A stretch of 64,000 bases of DNA, taken from positions 310,001 through 374,000 of the forward strand of contig OW569370.1 in assembly GCA_937625935.1 (NCBI GenBank), read 5' to 3'. Below the pieces are notes generated by a model. The model worked only from the letters and a program-made list of their open reading frames with translations. It had not been told where the DNA came from and did no database searches. The stretch is from Tetramitus jugosus. Lineage: Eukaryota > Heterolobosea > Eutetramitea > Acrasida > Vahlkampfiidae. Position numbers and translations under genes: made by a program. The first letter of the stretch is position 1; each line of letters starts with the position of its first letter. This document shows positions 48,181 to 58,789 of the stretch, piece after piece.

Positions 48181-51100
48181 TTATGTATTTTTTGAATTGG
48201 CACTCACCAAATTTTCTACGTAATCCTTCAATTTTCCAATCTCTTTCTGTTGTCGTTCGAAGTCTCTGTTGTTGTTGTCGATTGTTTCAAGGAACTCCTT
48301 CACCTTCGACCTATCCAATGTTGTTTGAGAGGAAGTGAGGCTTCCTCGAGTCGTGGAACCTGAATTACTTCGACTACGACCACTCTTAGTGCTGAAAAAT
48401 GAGTCTGGTGTCCGGACTCTTGTGATTATCGAAGAAGCTTTAGATACACCCCTCACCTTGCCACTTGAACTTATCGAAGACCGGAGAGAATCTAATGTCT
48501 CAAAAAGTTGTGTTGTATTCTTTTCTTCATGTTCATCTTTAAGTCCCTCCACATCTGGCAGCTGCTGTGGATCTATATTCGAGCTCTGCGTCAATGTACT
48601 CTTTAGTTGATACTCCAATGATAAAATCTTCTGTCTTTGTTTTTTCTGCTCCTTCCTCAATTGATTGATTTCTTCTACCAGAGTTGAGTTCTCTGTATTC
48701 CTCCTAACGATTTCCATCTTTGAATGTGTTGACTTGTGTTCAAATGCTTTCCGGAATGTATTCATTTGTTGTTCTAAGAATTCTCTCTGTCTGTCGAACT
48801 CCATGATTTGATCTCGAGAAGTTCGTTCTTCTTCACTTCCTTTGTCAAGAATGGCTGAGTACTGATTGATGATTTTTTTCAACTTTAATAGGCTCGTCTT
48901 GTTGTCACCACTACTGCATAGTTGAGAGAGATTACCCAGTAGTAATTCTAAAACTCGTGATTTATCCTCGAATAATTGCCTGTACTTCAGAATTTGCTTT
49001 CCCATTACGTCTGACTTCTCGATCTTGTTCGCAAGTTGTCCTTGTATGCTATCCATGGTAGTCTTCACTTTCTGAAGCTCCTCATCTTTTGCTTTTAAAT
49101 CATTTCTCATTTCTTTGATGAGCTCTTCCTTTGGAGCTACTTCTCTTGTCAAACGATTGAATTTGAATGTCAGAACATATCTTAATTTCTCCAACTCCTC
49201 CGTTTGCTTCTTCAACTCCTGAATTCTTTTTTCTTGAAGTGCTATCTTCAAATTCTTTTCCTCCTTCTCTTCTTCCAGTTCTACAATTTGTTGTTTATCA
49301 TCCTCTCCCTTCTTCTCCGCTCTTCGAAGTTTGTTTGTTTGTTCTTGATGCTTGAGCTCCATCTCTTTCCATTTCCGTTTAAAAACCTCAGCATTATTGG
49401 AAAATGTCCCAGCTTTGGCTTTCTCTTCTGTTATCTGTTTCTTATGAATTTTGATGTTGTCATGAAGAACTTCCTTTGTTTTTTGTAATTCCTTCTCGAA
49501 GTCCCTCTCAATATCATCTTGGGTTTTTTCAAATACTTCGTTCAATCGAGTGTACTGATCAGATAATTGCTCCATTAATTGATTTTGATTCAACCTATCA
49601 TGTTCGTACTCCTCTTTAATTCTAGTTAATTCTCGCTCTTGTGTGTCTCTTAACTCTTGGATAATATCCGTGAGATTTGATATCTCCTCGTCTTTGTCGG
49701 TCTTCGTTTGTTCCAGCAGTCGCTTAGAACTCGTCTCGAGTTTCAAAATCGTGTCCTGAGCCTGCATCTCAGCTCTGGTTTTACTTTGCTCGAGTTTCTC
49801 TAGTTTCTCTTTTGCTCTGATTTGCTCATCAATAATTTTCTGTTTCAGTTCGTTGTATCGCGATGTCCACTCAGAGATCTCCTCTTTAAAACTTCTTCTT
49901 TCTTTAGCTAACGCTTGCTCGTTCTCCATCTCCGACTTTTCCCTTTCACGATCAAAGTCAGTTTTCAACTGTTCTATCCTAAGGTTGAGATTTGCTATCA
50001 TGGTTTCGGACTCCTCCAGCACGGTACCGTTCGCTATGAATAAATCCTGCATTAATGAATAGTCGAATTGTAATCTATTTCTCGCACCGAGAGTTGTTAA
50101 ACTAGAATCAGATAATGGTACTGATAGATCGCTCGATACCCCTTGAGAATCTCCGTGATATTCATACATGTTTAGAGTCGACATCATGCTGACGATAGTC
50201 ATCATAAATAAGCTTCCATCGTTTCCCATAGTCAGAATGAACTGTTCATCCGTCGTAAGAGACACACAACATATAGCGCCTACATGTACATCGTACTGGA
50301 GGTATGGCTGGGCTAGTGGTGGCCAATCCGAAACTAATAATCTTCCACAGCTTGTTCCCACAAATAACAGTGAATGAAGCTTCGATATTCGGGCACAAGT
50401 TAGATCATATTGAGGGATATTAATCTCAGAAAATAAGTCATTTCCTCTGAAGCTATATATCTTTCTATCGTTTCCCACTGCCACAACAATATTTCGATCA
50501 CCATCAAAATCGCAAGACCGAAAAGAACAACTCTTAATAATATTTTCAGATATTTTACCTGAACCAATGACTGTTGTGGCCTTCTCAATAGATAAATTAA
50601 TTGAGGGTGATTGAGATATACCAGATGAACTGTTATCCATCAGTTGAGTGTAGAACAAATGAAGTGAACTTAACGTACATGGATGAACAATTGTCCACTC
50701 ATATTTTGCTCCCTCATGACCAACACTTACCAGCCTCATATCTTGACCTGGGACATCTTTATCCAACTTACTCCATTGAGCTGCTTTCACAAGACCAGAA
50801 TGCCCCCGTAATGTTTTCAATACTTTGAAGCTGTAAGCTGATATGATCAATACGTTAGTACTAGTCACTGCGAAAAATCTATCGCCACTTCCACTGAATT
50901 GGACGATTGACACATTTTTCAACTGCCAAGAACAAACCAAGGATAATTTATCTCTCTCAATGTTAAAGAGACAGAGTTTGAATCGAAAACCAATTAAAAT
51001 GCGAAACCCAGTGGGACTTAAGGACACACTTAGTGTTTCTTCTGGAAAACTCTGAGTGAGTTCGAGACACCTTCTACGATAATTATATATTCTTACAGTA

Positions 51101-52598
51101 CGATTACTCACAGATGCAATCAAGGATTTCTGATAGCATGTATCAGTCGAAAATGTTCCATAACTCGCTTGTTGATGAATATTCGAATTGACATTCAGTT
51201 GTTTGGCAAAAATTGATGCATTATTGGAAACTGAACCTTGAATTGATGAATTGCCAGAAGATTTTTGGTAATAATGATAATCATGAAAGGAGACAGGCAA
51301 ATGATTGAAGTTGTCTAAAGAATTTTCTTTCAGAATATCCACATTCGCAAGTGCAAAATGAGCTATTTGATTATCCTCATAGGCTACAATAATTGATTCC
51401 TCCATTTTCGAAACACACATTCCAAGTATACTCTCCTTTCTATTGTTCGATGATCTGAACCTCTTGTAATGATTGAAATATTCTGTGTCATATGTTCGTT
51501 CAAAGACAGACAAGTATCCTCCCTCTCCTCCACAAACAAAACCTCTATCAACACTACATAATGTTAGTATTCCTCCCGCTACATTTTGTGGATGAATGTC
51601 CCGAATTTCTTTTACGATCTGCATTTTATCTACAACAAGAACTACACCTTCCTCAGTTCCAACAAGTAATTTTTCATCGTCGAACCATACATGACAAGTG
51701 AATGCATATTTTCTACTAGCTGGAAGAGTTGTGCTTTGGATAGTATTTGAAGAACCCTGTTTCTTCATTGAATTATTGGATGTATTGCTAAATATTGGAT
51801 CGAAACTCTTCAATTCGTTTTCTGTAAATCGCCAAATTTTTAGATCCTCACTTCCTGTGCTTGCAATCTGCCAATGTGCATAAGGATTCATGCTAATAGA
51901 GTCAAGTGTATGAGCGTATAGTTTACTTCCTAGTTTTTTCATCTTATCCAAAGCATATAGAACCACTTCATTATCCAAAGCAACAACAAAGTATTTACAA
52001 TCTCTGCTCCAGAAAAAGGATTTAATCTCTCGTTCACCAAATTGTAACACTTTAAACTTTGAGGCTTTTTGAAAATCATAAATAGATAGTTGACTTGTCA
52101 TCGTTCCGGTCGATGTCAACTCGTTGGTTTTCGATACAGATTCACATAACGTAATGTATTGTTGATCTGGTGATACGACGAATGCGTTAATTCTTGTGGT
52201 TTTTGGAGATTTCAGAAAGAATCGATGAGTTCGCTTCTCATAGTTGTACTACATTACATCCAACAACAAATAAATATGTATCAGAAATAATTTCAAAGTT
52301 GACAACGGTGTTGAATGTCATTACATACCAGAGCTACATGTTGACCAACCAGATACACAATATGCTCATCGTCGTCCAAGTGTTGAATAATTGGAGACCC
52401 GGTGCTGCTCCCTCGAAACCCCAGAGCATGTAAATACTTTAGATGAGGTTTTGTTACTGATCCAATCGGGTTTCTTTGGCTCATTGGGGCTTGGATAGCA
52501 CTTGAATCTTTCTCCTTGTTTGAGGAACTGATAGGATCAACTATCAAAGAGGATGACACTTCATTCTTACTTGTGGTGGCCTTAGACCGAAAACTCAT
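48181..52598 (-). CDS. CFAP57: cilia- and flagella-associated protein 57 (WD40 plus long coiled coil), two exons
   Basis: Exons are 52598-52329 and 52248-48181 on the minus strand (1445 residues); the intron is 80 nt with GTATGT. The splice gives VGQHVAL-YNYEKRTHRFF...TTRINAFVVSPDQQYITLCES, the first CFAP57 propeller blade. The N-terminus has the family LHALGFRG motif. WD-like blades run to ~residue 700, followed by ~650 residues of Glu/Lys/Gln coiled coil. CFAP57 (WDR65, Chlamydomonas FAP57) helps anchor inner dynein arms on the axoneme. In an amoeboflagellate it would be needed for the flagellate stage. It is tightly convergent with the FIG4-like gene. Confidence 0.88.
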
Positions 52599-52900
52599 CT
52601 CTCACTTGTTCGTTGCTAACCTCCTCCTCCGGAATGAAGCATTTTGCGCGCTTTCCCGCAATTAGCCGATGGATGCAACCAACTGTAAAATGACATTAGG
52701 CGCCAATTAGTGTTCAATGTCCCAAGTTTTGGCAAGAGAGCAAGTCATGTGTGATAATTTCACGGTAGTAGTCTAGACATAATTGGATTTTTTTACTGTT
52801 GTTTGTTGTACTAGTAGAGTATGATACTTAATGTGGTTATTATTATTCTAGATAGTATTTGTGGTCGTATAGCACAGTAGTTGCAGCTATGAGAGCGAAT

Positions 52901-53749
52901 TTACTCTTGCTTCTTGTTCTTCTTGCTTTGCAATTGTTCCAACTTCTTTCTGTGAGAAGCAGGAATAAAGTCCATATTGACCTTCTCGTTACCAACAGAG
53001 AGAATCTTGTCCTCAGAGACTTGATCTCCAGTGGAGGTGGTAGTGCTGCCACCAACCTTCTTCTTTGCAACCTTGCTTCCAGAGAATGCAAAGTAAGCAC
53101 CATAGAAAACAACAGTCATCATACCGACAATCATGGTCATTTGAATCAAGGATCCAATGGACAACAATGAATCTTCCTTGGCAACAAAGGTCAAAGTCTG
53201 GTTGAATGCAATGCTTCCAAAAGTGTCCTTGTTGGAATTCAAGTAAAACACTTCAACAGCAACAGTGTAGTCTCTGGCTTCCAATTGTGGGGAGGCAAGG
53301 AAGGAGTAGAGCAAACTGGCGGATTGGTTTGGACCAATGGTCACATTGTAGTTGAATCCAGTAAAGTTTTGAATGATAAAGGTTGGATCAATGGTGGAGA
53401 TCAAGTAACCTCTGGCATATTGAATGTTGAAGATGGCTTCTTCACCTTCACCAGTGTTCTTCAAACCAAGCAAAACATCGACTTGTTCAGCAACTGGAAT
53501 CTTGGAGGCGTCCTTGGCCAACAACAATGAGTGAGTAACGATATCAGGTGAGCTAATGAAACCAGTGAATGTTTCTTCACCGATTGGTTGTTGTGCATCG
53601 ACTGGCACTTCATCACCAATGGTGTTGGCACCACTTGCATCTTCATCAATGGATGCATCCTCTGCATCTTGACAGACAGAGAAATTAATGATACAGGAGA
53701 AGACTACGAGAGCCAACACGCACAATAGTAGAATTTGTGAAACTTTCAT
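52901..53749 (-). CDS. SSR1: translocon-associated protein subunit alpha (TRAP-alpha)
   Basis: 282 residues from ATG 53749. A cleavable signal peptide (MKVSQILLLCVLALVVFSCI) is followed by an acidic luminal stretch (DAEDASIDEDASG). The immunoglobulin-like luminal domain has VLLGLKNTGEGEEAIFNIQYARGYL, NFTGFNYNVTIGPNQSASLLYSF and several N-glycosylation sequons. A membrane helix lies at ~residues 200-222 (IQMTMIVGMMTVVFYGAYFAF), then a Lys-rich cytosolic tail. TRAP-alpha sits in the ER translocon complex and aids insertion of certain substrates. The length is close to animal SSR1 (286). Confidence 0.93.
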   Translation of the reverse strand: MKVSQILLLCVLALVVFSCIINFSVCQDAEDASIDEDASGANTIGDEVPVDAQQPIGEETFTGFISSPDIVTHSLLLAKDASKIPVAEQVDVLLGLKNTGEGEEAIFNIQYARGYLISTIDPTFIIQNFTGFNYNVTIGPNQSASLLYSFLASPQLEARDYTVAVEVFYLNSNKDTFGSIAFNQTLTFVAKEDSLLSIGSLIQMTMIVGMMTVVFYGAYFAFSGSKVAKKKVGGSTTTSTGDQVSEDKILSVGNEKVNMDFIPASHRKKLEQLQSKKNKKQE

Positions 53750-53772
53750 GTTTTTGTTGTTGTTGTTGTTGA
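53750..53772 (-). promoter_or_regulatory. CAA-repeat 5' leader of TRAP-alpha
   Basis: A (TTG)n run on the plus strand is (CAA)n on the sense strand directly before the start codon. Confidence 0.5.
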
Positions 53773-54002
53773 TAATGAATTGTTGTGTTCTTTTTTTTTC
53801 ACCGACAAAAAACTTGTTCTTCTGATCGTCGATCACACTTGGGAGAGAATTGCTGTTGTTGCAATAGTTTCCATTCCACGCACAGTTTACAATCGAAAAA
53901 TGCCCACACGTCACACTTCATTCATCTCATTGAAGTCGTTTTTTTCCCTCGTAAATCTTCGGGGAAAATAAAAAAGAAACATTTACGTTTTTTCTCAATC
54001 CA

Positions 54003-54941
54003 TCAGCAACATTTATTCGAGTTCTTAGTCTTGCCATTGTTTTCTGCCTTCTTGTTTGCTTTTTCAAGGTTAAATGGCCGATCCGTAAAATTATCATCTC
54101 TGTTGTTCTTCGTATTTACATTGTTTTGATTGTTGTTGGTGTTTCCACGGCCTGCCTTGCCCTGTGATTGCTGCTGTTGCTGTTGTTGTTGCTTTTGTTT
54201 CATGTACTCAACAGCAACATACTGAAACACATTATCGACATTGAAATTGTTCTTGACACTAGCTCTGTAGAACTTGACTTGCAATCGAGTGGCCAACTGC
54301 TCTGCCTCATCCTCTTCCACCACTCTCTCAGACAAGAGATCAATCTTGTTCTGGATCAACACTCGGCATATACTGTCATCACACTCTTTCAACACTTTTT
54401 CATTCCATGTTTCAATTGCTTCAAACGAGGCTCGATCAGTTGTGGAGAATGCAAGAACGCACGCCTTGGCACCTCTATAGTATTGTTTTGTCATTTCTAC
54501 AAATTGTAATTCACATGTGTGCATTGCATTACATGATGTATTTATAAATGAGACATTGCATTTCGAAAGAAAACAAATAAAATTGGTGAGCTTCCAATAC
54601 CACAAAAAGCAATATCATGATGCCAAAAAAAAAACAAAACATTGAGAGCGCGCGAATGAAAATCTCTCGCGCTCAACTGGCAGTTTTGTCATCAACAATA
54701 ACAACATACCTGCAAATTCTTCTTGTCCAGCCGTATCCCACAACATAAACGTAATATTCTGCTCAATGTCCTTGACAAACATTTCCTTCTCTGTGAAACT
54801 GACACCAATCGTCTGTTTATAATTCTCATCGTACTTTCCAGTGGCAAACTGTCTGACGAGACTCGTTTTTCCGACTCGGCCATTGCCAACGACAATGACT
54901 TTCATTGTGTTGTCAAAATCATCATCAAAATAATCATCCAT
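54003..54941 (-). CDS. RAB23: Rab23 small GTPase, two exons
   Basis: Exons are 54941-54710 and 54496-54003 (241 residues); the 213-nt intron has a GTATGT donor. The splice restores WDTAGQEEFA-EMTKQYYRGAKACVLAFSTTDR. G boxes: GNGRVGKTS, TIGVSF (switch I), DTAGQEE, QNKIDL (NKxD) and ASVKNN (SAK-like). The FSTTDR segment and the E-x-WNEKV helix are specific to Rab23. The tail has a Gln run and ends NKCC, a double-Cys geranylgeranylation signal; vertebrate Rab23 ends in a single-Cys motif. Rab23 works in ciliary membrane traffic, which fits a flagellated organism. Confidence 0.92.
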
Positions 54942-55340
54942 TTTTCTTCTTGTTGTTGTTTTTTTGTAAAGTTGTTGTCGTTGTTGTTGTTGTTTTCGCT
55001 GTTATGATTTTGAGCTAGTGATAGGTTATGTTTGTTGAATTGTTTTGTTTTTGAATATTCCACGTGGTTTTCACACAACTCACCAAATTGAGATTGTTGA
55101 GATAGAGAGATAATTGGTGGTGGGCTTATGTGAGTGAGCTCTGTGTCGTTTTGGTTTGTTGTTGTTAGTAATTTTGTCTTGTTGTGGCACTGTTTCAGCG
55201 AATCAAGGTTTGTCGGAACTCGGGCAATTTAAAAATGACATGTGACAGCATGAAAAAAATTGGAGATGCAGAAATTTATTTGGTGTTACGTTTGAGGTGT
55301 TGTGAGCCCCTTTTTGCCCATTGAGGATAAGGTTTGATTG
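54942..55340. other. intergenic region, 399 bp
   Basis: Rab23 leader (CAA-rich on the minus strand) and promoter, plus the downstream region of the mL38 gene. No gene seen. Confidence 0.45.
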
Positions 55341-57023
55341 TTACAGCCATTGTTCATTATTGATGTATCTGTCTTGTCTCTTGACAAACTGGTTCTTCTT
55401 CAAAATTCTCTTCCAAACCAAATCTGGAGGCACGTATTCCCTTTCCAATGCGCCCATTCCCTTCTCCTGCAAATATTCAGTCACGGAGAACTCGTATTCA
55501 ATCTTTGAGTAGCACAGACCATGTGGCAGACGATTGTTGAACATTTTGGCCAGAGACATGCTTCTTCTGTCATTGTAAGCTTGAACGAGCTTTGGATCAA
55601 CAGTGGAGCCATTGTGGTTCAATCTGTATTCGGAATCTCCAATCTCGGAAGCTTCGACAGTGGATGGATCGAATTGAGACAAATTGTGAATCATCTTTTG
55701 ATCAATTTGAGTAAACACGTGGTCTTGCTCATACCAGTGAACATTCTTTGACATGTTCTTCAAATGATCCAAATATCTCTGAGATTGCTTGTACTTTGCA
55801 TCAACAGACAATTCCTTGAATTGATCGAGTGACTTGTTGTCAATGGTTGCATCCTGTTCATAAATCATGATGTAGTATCTGCCAACACCACCATACTCAC
55901 ATGGCAATGGTGCCAAATAGTCGTACATGACATGAGTAGAGTTGTTGTTGTTGTTGTTGTTGTTGCTTGTGCATTCCTTTTGAATGAATTCGTTCATTTG
56001 TTGGCAATTGTTGGTGCCAGGAATGTTGGCGACCCACCAGTGAACAAACACACCAGGATCAGAGTGCAATCGATGTGGATAATCGCTAGTCACCAAAACG
56101 ACCGAGTACAGCTTGTTCGAGTCGAATTGAGTGGTATCGGATGGGAAGTGAATGCTTGGAATGTTGGATTGAGTCTGATGAGGTCTCACCCAATTTCCCT
56201 GCAAGAATGCATGTTCCCATATCTGATAACGCTTGTTGCCTTCACTACTGTTGTTGTCATCATCATCGTCATACTTTGCACTGGTTGGATTCCATTGTGC
56301 ACTCACATTGACACAAAGAGTCTTTCCGTGATCAGTCGCATTGACATATGTTTTTTCATACTGTTCCAATTGATCCAAATTCAATGTCACAGTATCCACG
56401 GTTCTACTCTGTGAGATTTCTGCGTGTTGCGGTGTAATGCGATCATAGGGCATTCCAATCTTTGGCTTCAAATCGTTCGTCTCTTCAAAAAATAACTCTG
56501 ATTGAACATCATCAGCAATCATGTTGACCAACAATGAGTCTCTCAGTGTCAAATTTCCGTTTGGATCATATTGTCCTTGATGATCCTGAGGCATACTGTT
56601 GAATTGTTTGTTGGAGATGGACTGTGGATTTCTGAACACGGCACTGCGCTTCTTCATCAAATGTGGTCTCTTCTTTTCCTTGTCGTTCAATGGATATCTT
56701 GGATGATTCATGTGAGAATCAATCTGTTTTTTGCTTGGGAACAGAGTCAAGTGACTAATCAACTCCAATTCAGGCTTCTTGAGATAGGGTTTCTCAAAAG
56801 CAAGAGGTGTGGACTCTGCGGTGCGTCGTGCTTGGAACAGTGTTGGTATGTGATGTTGTTTGTATGGTGGCAGTGTTCTACGATGCAATTGGAATTGACC
56901 ACGGTTCATTTGCTTTTGAACAAGTGGATTAGGATGGTGCTTCATGACTGGTGATGCTGAGGATGAGGATGATGCTGATGCAGCAGTGGCTACACTGGTT
57001 GCCAATCGCTTCTTGGAGGACAT
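55341..57023 (-). CDS. MRPL38: mitochondrial large-subunit ribosomal protein mL38 (PEBP-fold)
   Basis: 560 residues from ATG 57023; a longer in-frame start without ATG exists. A Ser/Ala/Arg-rich N-terminus could target mitochondria. The PEBP-like domain at ~290-420 has LYSVVLVTSDYPHRLHSDPGVFVHWWVANIPGTN and YLAPLPCEYGGVGRYYIMIYEQD, the mL38 pattern, and is followed by a charged C-terminal part (DLVWKRILKKNQFVKR). An Asn tract interrupts the PEBP fold. It is longer than animal mL38 (~380), as is common for protist mitoribosomal proteins. A generic PEBP protein is the alternative. Confidence 0.8.
   Translation of the reverse strand: MSSKKRLATSVATAASASSSSSASPVMKHHPNPLVQKQMNRGQFQLHRRTLPPYKQHHIPTLFQARRTAESTPLAFEKPYLKKPELELISHLTLFPSKKQIDSHMNHPRYPLNDKEKKRPHLMKKRSAVFRNPQSISNKQFNSMPQDHQGQYDPNGNLTLRDSLLVNMIADDVQSELFFEETNDLKPKIGMPYDRITPQHAEISQSRTVDTVTLNLDQLEQYEKTYVNATDHGKTLCVNVSAQWNPTSAKYDDDDDNNSSEGNKRYQIWEHAFLQGNWVRPHQTQSNIPSIHFPSDTTQFDSNKLYSVVLVTSDYPHRLHSDPGVFVHWWVANIPGTNNCQQMNEFIQKECTSNNNNNNNNSTHVMYDYLAPLPCEYGGVGRYYIMIYEQDATIDNKSLDQFKELSVDAKYKQSQRYLDHLKNMSKNVHWYEQDHVFTQIDQKMIHNLSQFDPSTVEASEIGDSEYRLNHNGSTVDPKLVQAYNDRRSMSLAKMFNNRLPHGLCYSKIEYEFSVTEYLQEKGMGALEREYVPPDLVWKRILKKNQFVKRQDRYINNEQWL
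55940..55970. repeat. TTG tract encoding poly-Asn in mL38
   Basis: A short trinucleotide run lies inside the PEBP-like domain coding region. Confidence 0.75.
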
Positions 57024-57179
57024 TTTTGATGAATGTGTTTTTGTGTGAATGCTGCTGATTGATGACTCCCAGTACTTTTTTTTGTTTTTGCGATTGTGTG
57101 CGTGAAAAATGTTACAAAGAAAAAATGCTTTGCGGAGAATCAATCTACTCCGACATCTTTGGAGCCAAGTGTATTATTG

Positions 57180-58736
57180 TTACAACAGATTGCTTGCCTG
57201 TTGTTGCAAGAGGAAGAGTCCAGTGCTGACACCGACAGTCAGAAATACGGTGGCCCACATGACCCACGACGAGGAAGAACCGTGTTTCAATGCCGGTGAC
57301 TGTGACCTTTGTTGTTGTATGCGCCGCAAACGACGTTCCTGCTCCATTTCTTCCCTTTCGAGCTCTCTTAGCTCTTCTTCACCAATGAGAGGTATCGTTT
57401 GCATGAGTTCCTTGATTTTCAAAGCTTGTTGTATGATGTATTCCCACACTGTCATTGTTTCCTGCTCATTGTTGTCATTAATGCGACGATTCGTGCTCTG
57501 TGTGGAGGGTGGCACATATTGTTCATAGCACCACTCTTGAGGTATCCGATTCAACAGAGCAAACACTTGAGCAAAATCAGGCCTACTCACCTCTTTTCTC
57601 TTCTTCTTCTTCTTCTGCTGCTTGTTACTAACATCTTGATCATCTTCATCTTCACTCTGATTGTCTTGATCACTGTTATCGTCATTATCGTCATCATCGT
57701 CATCAGTGACAGTGTCATCATCATCCCGTTTTCGATACAGCACTTCCTGTTTTCGATAAATAACAATACTAACGGCCATATAGATACAAAATATGCTTCC
57801 ATGAGCAATCACTGCATCCATCACCTTTTCTGCCACACTCAAATCATCAATCACATGACTGTACCATGTCAACACCCAACTCAACGCATAATGACCCTGA
57901 TCCAAATCACACTTTTTCAAATAATGTGCATACTCTTTTTCTCCGACAGAGTACAATATCGAATAAATGGATTGGAGTTGATTGAGAACAGACTCCAATG
58001 TACTATTGTTGACATGAAGGTTCAAATACGTGCGCATCGGCATCAAATACCGATTCATTAGTTCGAGAGTCATGGATGGACCTACTGATAGCATTAACAC
58101 TGAACACAATTCATGAAATCCTTGATAGTAATGTGGAGTCATTGTTGTTATTTGTTTTGTATCATCATCATCATCATCATCATTGTCATTTTCATTTTCA
58201 TCACCATCATCACTAACATCACTATCATTATTGTATTGAGCAATCGGATGAGAGAGAATCGAGTTGACCAAATGAGACAATTGTTGACGTTTGATTGTGC
58301 GATCCGATTCATCGGGAACAAATTTGTAGAGACTTCGAATCACGTCCTTGTCTACTTGATCCACATACTCGTGATGATATTGACCACCATCATCACCATC
58401 ACCATTATTACTATTATTACTACTATTATTAGTCATCACTAATGTTGATGGAAAATGTTCATCATTTGAATCATGATGATGCATCATGGATGAAACATGT
58501 GGGAATTGATGAGAGAGTAAGAGTGCATAGATTCTCTGTCGAAAGTGTCGATTGTGATAGGCGAGTTTATGCGTGGAGAATTGAATCAGTTGATCAACAT
58601 CTGCATCATCAAGTGCCGATTGTAATTTGGATACATGTACTTGTTGTTGTTGTTGTTTGGTTTGAACATGTTGTTGTTGGTGGTGAGTGTGGGATGATGA
58701 GCTGGGATGAGAAATGGAAGTCGAATAATTTATCAT
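57180..58736 (-). CDS. TBC1D20: TBC1D20-like Rab GAP with C-terminal membrane anchor
   Basis: 518 residues from ATG 58736. The TBC domain is interrupted by Asp/Asn-rich inserts but keeps both catalytic fingers: DKDVIRSLYKF with the Arg and YYQGFHEL with the Gln. Family-specific text follows: CDLDQGHYALSWVLTWYSHVI and AHGSIFCIYMAVSIVIYRKQEVL. The C-terminus has a hydrophobic anchor (WVMWATVFLTVGVSTGLFLL). Human TBC1D20 is an ER-anchored GAP for Rab1, so control of ER-Golgi traffic is expected. Confidence 0.9.
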   Translation of the reverse strand: MINYSTSISHPSSSSHTHHQQQHVQTKQQQQQVHVSKLQSALDDADVDQLIQFSTHKLAYHNRHFRQRIYALLLSHQFPHVSSMMHHHDSNDEHFPSTLVMTNNSSNNSNNGDGDDGGQYHHEYVDQVDKDVIRSLYKFVPDESDRTIKRQQLSHLVNSILSHPIAQYNNDSDVSDDGDENENDNDDDDDDDTKQITTMTPHYYQGFHELCSVLMLSVGPSMTLELMNRYLMPMRTYLNLHVNNSTLESVLNQLQSIYSILYSVGEKEYAHYLKKCDLDQGHYALSWVLTWYSHVIDDLSVAEKVMDAVIAHGSIFCIYMAVSIVIYRKQEVLYRKRDDDDTVTDDDDDDNDDNSDQDNQSEDEDDQDVSNKQQKKKKKRKEVSRPDFAQVFALLNRIPQEWCYEQYVPPSTQSTNRRINDNNEQETMTVWEYIIQQALKIKELMQTIPLIGEEELRELEREEMEQERRLRRIQQQRSQSPALKHGSSSSWVMWATVFLTVGVSTGLFLLQQQASNLL

Positions 58737-58789
58737 GCTGCTGTGTTTGTGTTCGTCGTTTTTTTATCGCTGTGCCGTGATGCCTGCTT

